From Deltaproteobacteria bacterium (GTDB lineage Bacteria; Myxococcota_A; UBA9042), in contig VGRO01000013.1 of NCBI GenBank assembly GCA_016875335.1, positions 1-60,265 on the forward strand: DNA of 60,265 bases, given 5' to 3'. Made by a program: the position numbers and the translations under genes. Below the pieces are notes generated by a model. The model did not search any database. It was not told the DNA's origin and saw only the letters and a list, made by a program, of their open reading frames with translations. Below are positions 54,955-60,265 of this stretch, one piece after another (within the stretch, counting starts at the first letter, position 1; the number at the start of each line of letters is the position of its first letter).

Positions 54955-55002
54955 GGCGTGCTAGGATCGCACGGCGATCGCGGCGGTCGCAAGAGACGCG
55001 GC

Positions 55003-56178
55003 ATGGCGACGGCGTTGCAGGGCCTGAAGATCCTTGATTTCACCACCTTGTGGCCGGGTCCGCTGGCGACGCTGCTGTTGGCCGAGCTTGGCGCAGAGGT
55101 GCTGCGCGTCGAGGCCCCGGACCGCCCGGACCTTTTGCGCTATCTGCCCCCCTTGGACAGCCGCGGCGAGGGTGCTGCGTGGTCGATGGCCAACCGCAAC
55201 AAGCGCAGCCTCGTGGTCGACCTGCGCACGGCGGGCGGCCAGTCCGTGGTGCGCCAACTGGTTCACACGCACGACGTCGTGGTCGAGCAATTCCGACCCG
55301 GCGTACTCGACCGGCTCGGCGTGGGCTTCGAGGCCCTGCGCGCCGCGCAGCCGCGTCTGATTTGGTGCGCGATTACCAGCTTCGGCCAGGACGGCCCGTG
55401 GCGCGACCGGCCCGGCCACGACCTCAATTTCCTGGCCGTGTCGGGTCTGGCGTCGCACATGGGCCGACCGGGACAGGGCCCGGCGCCCTGGACCGCGCTG
55501 CCCGGCGACGTGGTCGGCGGCACCTGGCCGGCGGTCGCCGGAATCCTCGCCGCGGTCATCCAGCGCAACCGGACCGGCCTGGGACAACTGATCGACATCA
55601 GCATGGCCGACGGCGCGCTCTTCCTGAACGCCCTTGCCGTGTGCCAGGCCCTGCACGGCGGCGGCAGCCAACGACCCGGGCAAGGGGTGCTGGGCGGAGA
55701 AACCGCCTATGATCACTATAGAACCAGTGACGGCCGCTACCTTGCGGTGGGCGCGCTCGAACCCAAGTTCTGGGCCCAGTTCTGCCTGGCGCTCGGTCGG
55801 CCCGAACTGTGCGACGCCGCAGGGGGCGACCCGGCGCAAGTGTCCGCGCTCAAGGGCGCGATTGCCGACGAGGTGGCCCGCCACGACGCCGCACACTGGG
55901 ACGCCGTGTTCGCCGCGATGCCGTGCTGCGTCGACGTGGTGCGCACGACCGAAGAGGCGCTGGCGTTGCCGCAGTTCGCCGCGCGCCAGGTGGTGCTGCC
56001 CAGCCCAGGCGGTCCACAGTTGCAGTCTCCTGTGCGCTTGCAGGGCCAGGAGCGGCGCACCCCGCAGCCGGCAGCGGAACCTGGTGCCGACACCGACGCG
56101 GTGCTGGGCGAGCTGGGCCTGGATCGGCGCGAAATCGAAGCGCTGCGTCACAGCGGCGCAGTCGGAGGTCCACCATGA
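55003..56178 (+). CDS. Class III CoA-transferase / racemase (CaiB/BaiF family)
   Basis: 391 residues. N-terminal GLKILDFTTLWPGPLATLLL, ELGAEVLRVEAPDRPD and NRNKRSLVVDL are family hallmarks; the catalytic Asp is in GHDLNFLAVSGLASHMG, similar to alpha-methylacyl-CoA racemase. The substrate is unknown. Its stop overlaps the next ATG, coupling it to the SDR. Confidence 0.92.
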   Translation: MATALQGLKILDFTTLWPGPLATLLLAELGAEVLRVEAPDRPDLLRYLPPLDSRGEGAAWSMANRNKRSLVVDLRTAGGQSVVRQLVHTHDVVVEQFRPGVLDRLGVGFEALRAAQPRLIWCAITSFGQDGPWRDRPGHDLNFLAVSGLASHMGRPGQGPAPWTALPGDVVGGTWPAVAGILAAVIQRNRTGLGQLIDISMADGALFLNALAVCQALHGGGSQRPGQGVLGGETAYDHYRTSDGRYLAVGALEPKFWAQFCLALGRPELCDAAGGDPAQVSALKGAIADEVARHDAAHWDAVFAAMPCCVDVVRTTEEALALPQFAARQVVLPSPGGPQLQSPVRLQGQERRTPQPAAEPGADTDAVLGELGLDRREIEALRHSGAVGGPP

Positions 56179-56882
56179 GCGCCGAACGCCTGCATGGGTA
56201 CGTGGCGGGTGCTACCGGGTTCGTCGGCCGCGCCCTGGTCGAAGACCTGTGCCGCAACGGTTGGCGCGTCACTGCGCACGTCCGGCCCGATTCCAAGCAA
56301 CTGGAGGCGTTCCGGGCCGAATTCTTGGGCCTGGGCGCCCAGGTCGATGCCACGCCGTGGGAGCCAGAGGCGATGGCCAGTGCCCTGGCGCAGTTGAGCC
56401 CGAGCCACGTGTTCTGTTGCATCGGCACGACCCGCAAGCGCATGGCCCGCGATGGCGCCGACACCAACAGCTACCAGGCCATCGATTTCGGCCTGACGGC
56501 GCTGCTGGCCCGAGCGTGCGGCCAGGCCGGCGGCGTGCAGCGGTTGGTTTACCTGTCGTCGATGGGCGCAAGCCCAACCGCCCGCAGTGCCTACCTCGCG
56601 TGGCGCTGGAAGGCTGAGTGCGCCGTGCGCGCGTGCGCGGTGCCGTTCACCATCGCCCGGCCCGGCATCATCAGCGGCGCCCGCCGAGAGTCGCGCCCCG
56701 CAGAGCACGCGGCTGCGCTGGTTGCCGACGGCGTCCTGGCCATTGCTGCAGCGCTCGGCGCCAAGGCGCTGCGGGAGCGCTATCGGAGCACCGACGACCG
56801 CGCGCTGGCCGCGGCGCTGCGGCGCGTGGCCACCGATCCTGCGGCGGAGGGGCAGACGCTGGAGGCTGATCAGGTGCGCTGA
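56175..56882 (+). CDS. NAD(P)-binding atypical short-chain dehydrogenase
   Basis: 235 residues. The Gly-rich loop is VAGATGFVGRALVEDL; RLVYLSSMGAS and TIARPGIISG mark the active-site region of atypical SDR (NmrA/HTATIP2-like) proteins, where the Tyr-Lys pair appears as YLAWRWKAE (the usual YxxxK is altered). It may act on the product of the CoA-transferase or be a redox sensor. Confidence 0.85.
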   Translation: MSAERLHGYVAGATGFVGRALVEDLCRNGWRVTAHVRPDSKQLEAFRAEFLGLGAQVDATPWEPEAMASALAQLSPSHVFCCIGTTRKRMARDGADTNSYQAIDFGLTALLARACGQAGGVQRLVYLSSMGASPTARSAYLAWRWKAECAVRACAVPFTIARPGIISGARRESRPAEHAAALVADGVLAIAAALGAKALRERYRSTDDRALAAALRRVATDPAAEGQTLEADQVR

Positions 56883-57007
56883 CGGCAGTGTCTGCCGGGT
56901 GGCCGGTGGCCGCTGCCATCTGGCAGCCAGTGCCCTCCCGTGCTACGTTTGCCAACCAGGCGGGCCGTGGGCCCGCGTTGCCAACCTGACCCGAGGGAGC
57001 GCGTTCG

Positions 57008-57253
57008 ATGGCCACCTACAAGTGCGATGTCAAGCAACAGTTCGGCAAGTTCCACGGTTTTGCCTGGAAGGTCGGCGACCCCCAAGGCAACCCGGTGTGC
57101 AAGGACCAGGCCACCGCCAACGCTGCGGTGGACCAGGTGGTCGGGGCGCTCAAGTCCGGCGGCTTCGGCCAGGGCGACGAAGTCATCTTCCGCGACACCG
57201 CCTACGCGACGCTGCAAGAGTTGCAAGGTGTCATGCAGCGGTCGCGTTATTGA
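57008..57253 (+). CDS. Small hypothetical protein
   Basis: 81 residues, ATG behind GAGGGAG. Begins MATYKCDVKQQFGKFHGFAW, contains two Cys and an amphipathic helix (ANAAVDQVVGALKSGGF). No signal peptide and no recognised family. The good ribosome-binding site and codon use support a real gene. Confidence 0.6.
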   Translation: MATYKCDVKQQFGKFHGFAWKVGDPQGNPVCKDQATANAAVDQVVGALKSGGFGQGDEVIFRDTAYATLQELQGVMQRSRY

Positions 57254-57287
57254 TTCGGCGCAGCGGTCTGTCGACGGCATCGCCGCG

Positions 57288-58499
57288 TCACGGCAACTGC
57301 GGCCAGATCACCACGTCGATCGACTCGCCGGCTGCCAGGGCTGCACCGCCAGCGCTGCGGATGCCCAGCCACGTCGCCCTGCTGAACGCGAACACGTCGG
57401 CTGAACCCGCGGTCGCAACGGGCAGCACGGCAAGCTGGCCCTGTGCGGTCACGGGCACCAGGGGCACCACCTCGTCGCGCGGCCCAGTCGCGGGCAGGGG
57501 CAACGCCAGGGGCACACCGGCCAAAAGCCAACGGGTCGCGGTGGCGCCCTGCATCGCGGCCAACAGCGGCAGTGCAAAGAGCGTCGCGCAGACTGCCGCG
57601 CTCACCGGGTTGCCGGGCAGGCCGAGCACCACCTTGTCGCCGATCGTCGCGAACAGCAGCGGCTTTCCTGGCTTGATGCGGATCTTGTGAAAGTGGATTT
57701 CGGCGCCGAGTTCGCGCAGGGCCGGCGCGACCAGGTCGAGATCGCCCGCCGACACGCCGCCGCACGTGACGATGACATCGGCCGTCCGCAGCGCTGAGCT
57801 GAGGGCGCGGTGCAGTTCGTCGGCCCGGTCGGCGGCCACCGGCATGTGCACGACCTCGGCGCCGCCCTGCCGAAGGATCTCGGCCAGCGCGTAGCGGTTG
57901 CTGTCGCGGATCTGGCCGGGACCGGGCGCGGCCGTCACCGCCACCACTTCGTCGCCGGTCGGCACCACCGCGGCGCGCGGCCGGCGTGCCACCTGTACCT
58001 CGGCGTGTCCGAACGCCGCCGCCACCCCCAGGCGCGCCGCCGTGAGCACCGTGCCGGCCGCGACCACCACGCCGCCGGCCCGCACTTCGCTGCCCTGGCG
58101 CGCCACGTGCTGCCCGGGCCTGCACGGCGCATGGAGCGTGCAGGAGTCGCCGTGCAGCGTCACCTGTTCGACCGGCACCACGCTGTCGGCCTCGGGCGGC
58201 ACCACGGCTCCGGTGAAAATACGCACACACGCGCCTTGCGGAAGGGGGTCCGCAAAGGGTGTCCCGGCGGCCGCGGTGCCGACGACGGGCAGGACCGCGC
58301 CCACCGCGGCGTCTGCCGCACGCAGCGCCACGCCGTCCATGGCCGATCGGTCGAAGGGCGGTTGATCGCGATCCGCGCACAGGTCGTGCGCCAGGATGTG
58401 ACCCTGGGCCTGGGCGATGGGCACGGCGATCGCACCCAGCCGCGGGGCGCGCGCCAACACCTGGGTCAGCGCCTCGGCGATGGGCAAAAGGGGCGCCAT
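57288..58499 (-). CDS. moeA: Molybdopterin molybdenumtransferase MoeA
   Basis: Inserts molybdate into adenylylated molybdopterin. 403 residues from the ATG at 58499. Signatures: DQPPFDRSAMDGVALRA, RIFTGAVVPPEADSVV, VVPTGDEVV, VTCGGVSAGDLD, HKIRIKPGKPLLFA and LGLPGNPVSA. No other molybdenum-cofactor gene lies in the window. Confidence 0.95.
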   Translation of the reverse strand: MAPLLPIAEALTQVLARAPRLGAIAVPIAQAQGHILAHDLCADRDQPPFDRSAMDGVALRAADAAVGAVLPVVGTAAAGTPFADPLPQGACVRIFTGAVVPPEADSVVPVEQVTLHGDSCTLHAPCRPGQHVARQGSEVRAGGVVVAAGTVLTAARLGVAAAFGHAEVQVARRPRAAVVPTGDEVVAVTAAPGPGQIRDSNRYALAEILRQGGAEVVHMPVAADRADELHRALSSALRTADVIVTCGGVSAGDLDLVAPALRELGAEIHFHKIRIKPGKPLLFATIGDKVVLGLPGNPVSAAVCATLFALPLLAAMQGATATRWLLAGVPLALPLPATGPRDEVVPLVPVTAQGQLAVLPVATAGSADVFAFSRATWLGIRSAGGAALAAGESIDVVIWPQLP

Positions 58500-58513
58500 C
58501 GTGGACGGACGCG

Positions 58514-59722
58514 CTACTGCGGCTTGAAGCAGGCGCTGTGCTGGGCGTTGCAAAAGCCGTTCATGTGGTTGATGCAGGTCGTCAGGTCATAGGGAAACGC
58601 GCACTGCGACTTCTTGGCCTGATCGGTTTCCAGCGTCAGCGTGATGCAGCCTTCATAGTACACCCAGCCGTCCTTGGCCTTGGCGCTGCCCTTCTTGAGG
58701 CAGTCGCCGATGCACTTGGCGTCGCCGCCGATGCCCTGGCAAGAAGCGTTGACGCACTTGAAGATGGCGTTGCAATCGTCGGCGCCGTCGTTGACGAAAC
58801 AGGCGATGCGCTTTTCGTCGCACGTCTTGTTGATGCACTCGATCTTGTTGAGCGTCGCGCTGCACCCGGCCTTGCACTCGACCAGCGCCGCCTCCTTCTC
58901 CTTGCCGTCCTTGGTGGCGAGCACGGTGCACAACTGCTTGCACGCATTGGGCTTGTCTGGGGTTGGCGGCGGACACTTGGCGTGGCAGGCCGCCAACTGC
59001 GTGCAGTTCCAGCCGTCGGCCTTGCACGCGCCCAACTCCGTGGCGCACTTGTCGGCGATGCAGGCGGCAATCTCGTCCGCCGACCCCAGCGCGTAGCACT
59101 TCTCGGCGCCACAGGTCATCAGCGCGCCCATCTTGGAGGCCTCGGCCTTGGCGGTCGCCGGCAGGCAGGCCGAACGGCACGCGTCGTCGCCAAACGCGCA
59201 GCGCGCCGTGCAGCCGATCGACTGGGCGCAGGTGCCGGTGCCATTCCACTCGCCGCAGGCCGCCAGCGGGTCGAAGCACTTGGCGGCCAGGCAGCCAAAC
59301 GTCGCCGGACCGGGCGCCACGCCCTTGCACTGCTGGGTCGCGCAGTCGCTGATGGCCTTGGCCTTGGTCTTGGTTGCCGCGGTGCCGTCCTTGGCACAAC
59401 CGTCGATGCATGCCACGACGTCCTTGTCGGCCGGGCACTTGGCGAGGCAGCCCTGGATCTCCTTGCACTCCAGGTCGAGGTCCAGGTCGGGCTTGGCAGC
59501 GTTGTCGGTTGCCGTACCGGCGTCGGTCGCCCCGGAGGTCGCAGTGTCCTTGGCCGTGTCGGCGGCGGCGGGCGCGTCTGCAGCGGCGGCCTCGGCCGCG
59601 GCCGTGTCGGTGGCCGTGGTGGCGTCGCTGCCGCCCGCGGACTCGCCGCAAGCAACGGCAAGCACGGCAATGCAGAGGACGGCCAGCGCAGGGGAGGGCT
59701 GGGGGCGGCGGGCAGGGGTCAT
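58514..59722 (-). CDS. Cys-rich multi-repeat lipoprotein
   Basis: 402 residues. Signal with lipobox LAVLCIAVLAVAC, an Ala/Asp/Thr-rich linker (about 26-85), then more than 30 Cys in short repeats such as CLAKCPADKDVVACIDGC, CAKDG, CIADKC and CKAGC. The linker style matches the broken cupredoxin gene at 46717-48357, pointing to a lineage-specific family of disulfide-rich outer-membrane lipoproteins. Function unknown. Confidence 0.8.
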   Translation of the reverse strand: MTPARRPQPSPALAVLCIAVLAVACGESAGGSDATTATDTAAAEAAAADAPAAADTAKDTATSGATDAGTATDNAAKPDLDLDLECKEIQGCLAKCPADKDVVACIDGCAKDGTAATKTKAKAISDCATQQCKGVAPGPATFGCLAAKCFDPLAACGEWNGTGTCAQSIGCTARCAFGDDACRSACLPATAKAEASKMGALMTCGAEKCYALGSADEIAACIADKCATELGACKADGWNCTQLAACHAKCPPPTPDKPNACKQLCTVLATKDGKEKEAALVECKAGCSATLNKIECINKTCDEKRIACFVNDGADDCNAIFKCVNASCQGIGGDAKCIGDCLKKGSAKAKDGWVYYEGCITLTLETDQAKKSQCAFPYDLTTCINHMNGFCNAQHSACFKPQ

Positions 59723-59749
59723 GGCGGCGGGCTCCAGAAAAGGCGCGCA

Positions 59750-59777
59750 AGGATAGGCCCTTGCCTGTGGGTGTCAA
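59750..59777 (-). promoter_or_regulatory. Candidate promoter of the Cys-rich lipoprotein gene
   Basis: Minus strand TTGACA (59777-59772), 16 bases, TATCCT (59755-59750), 28 bases before the ATG. The best-matching promoter of the window. Confidence 0.6.
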
Positions 59778-59896
59778 GGCTGCTCAGGCGGGGGCGCGAT
59801 GCCCCGAACCGGCCGCGTCGGCGACCCTGCCCGAAACCGGGGGCTCGGTTTTCCATCCCGGTCGGCCGTCTTGGCCCCCCGGCGCCGGCCGGTTAG

Positions 59897-60265
<369 letters not shown>

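Overview
The window is a GC-rich bacterial chromosome segment with tightly packed genes, many ATGA, GTGA or 8-base overlaps, and frequent GTG starts. A complex I operon, several lipoproteins with Asp/Thr/Ala-rich linkers followed by Cys-rich repeats, FHA-domain proteins and a contractile injection locus together suggest a member of the Myxococcota or a related former deltaproteobacterial lineage. That placement is inference; no rRNA or other phylogenetic marker is present.

Layout. (1) 121-8467, minus strand: nuoE-F-J-K-L-M-N, half of a respiratory complex I operon (A-D and G-I are not here), with a candidate promoter at 8547-8576. (2) 8648-9403, plus strand: a sugar-phosphate nucleotidyltransferase. 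(3) 9358-30406, minus strand: a phage-tail-like contractile injection system (eCIS-type). In transcription order it carries a LysM/M74 murein endopeptidase, a tail-assembly-chaperone-like protein, a DUF6760-type mini-protein with no start codon of its own, one sheath, one tube with a long Lys/Pro-rich N-terminal extension, a 1493-residue Ala-rich protein, a LysM tail protein, a gp27-like hub, gp25, baseplate J, a PASTA-gpI fusion, a further baseplate-associated protein, two FHA proteins (one with a vWA domain) and a clan AA aspartic protease. The AAA+ ATPase, PAAR tip, gp5 spike domain and terminator cap expected of an eCIS are absent here. (4) 30744-34437, minus strand: biotin carboxylase, biotin carrier, prmA and rsmE. 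(5) 34612-37492, plus strand: NrnA-type DHH phosphoesterase, BFD-like 2Fe-2S protein and SWIM-finger protein, each overlapping the next. (6) 37496-46589: a type IV pilin-like protein, a TPR/PEGA-like secreted protein, a nitrilase, an SRPBCC protein, a large lipoprotein, ftsY and a secreted beta-repeat protein, with an inverted-repeat element at 39495-39781. (7) 46717-48357, minus strand: a Cys-rich multi-repeat cupredoxin lipoprotein broken by two apparent frameshifts. (8) 48723-58499: glmS, a Rossmann/DUF2520 protein, nadD, a NamZ-type muramidase, a small protein, an unknown winged-helix-like protein, a class III CoA-transferase, an SDR, a small protein and moeA. (9) 58514 to the end: a second Cys-rich lipoprotein, and the start of a gene with an X-Pro dipeptide repeat that runs off the window.

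The most interesting region is the contractile injection locus. Its assembly-chaperone pair appears to depend on a -1 ribosomal frameshift, as in lambda gpG/gpGT. It also has three unusual structural proteins (extended tube, giant protein in the Afp6 position, PASTA-gpI fusion) and two structured intergenic regions. Four minus-strand promoters share TTGACA, exactly 16 bases, then TAYSNT-like -10 boxes; one of them splits the injection locus into two likely transcription units. No tRNA, rRNA, CRISPR array or insertion sequence was recognised.
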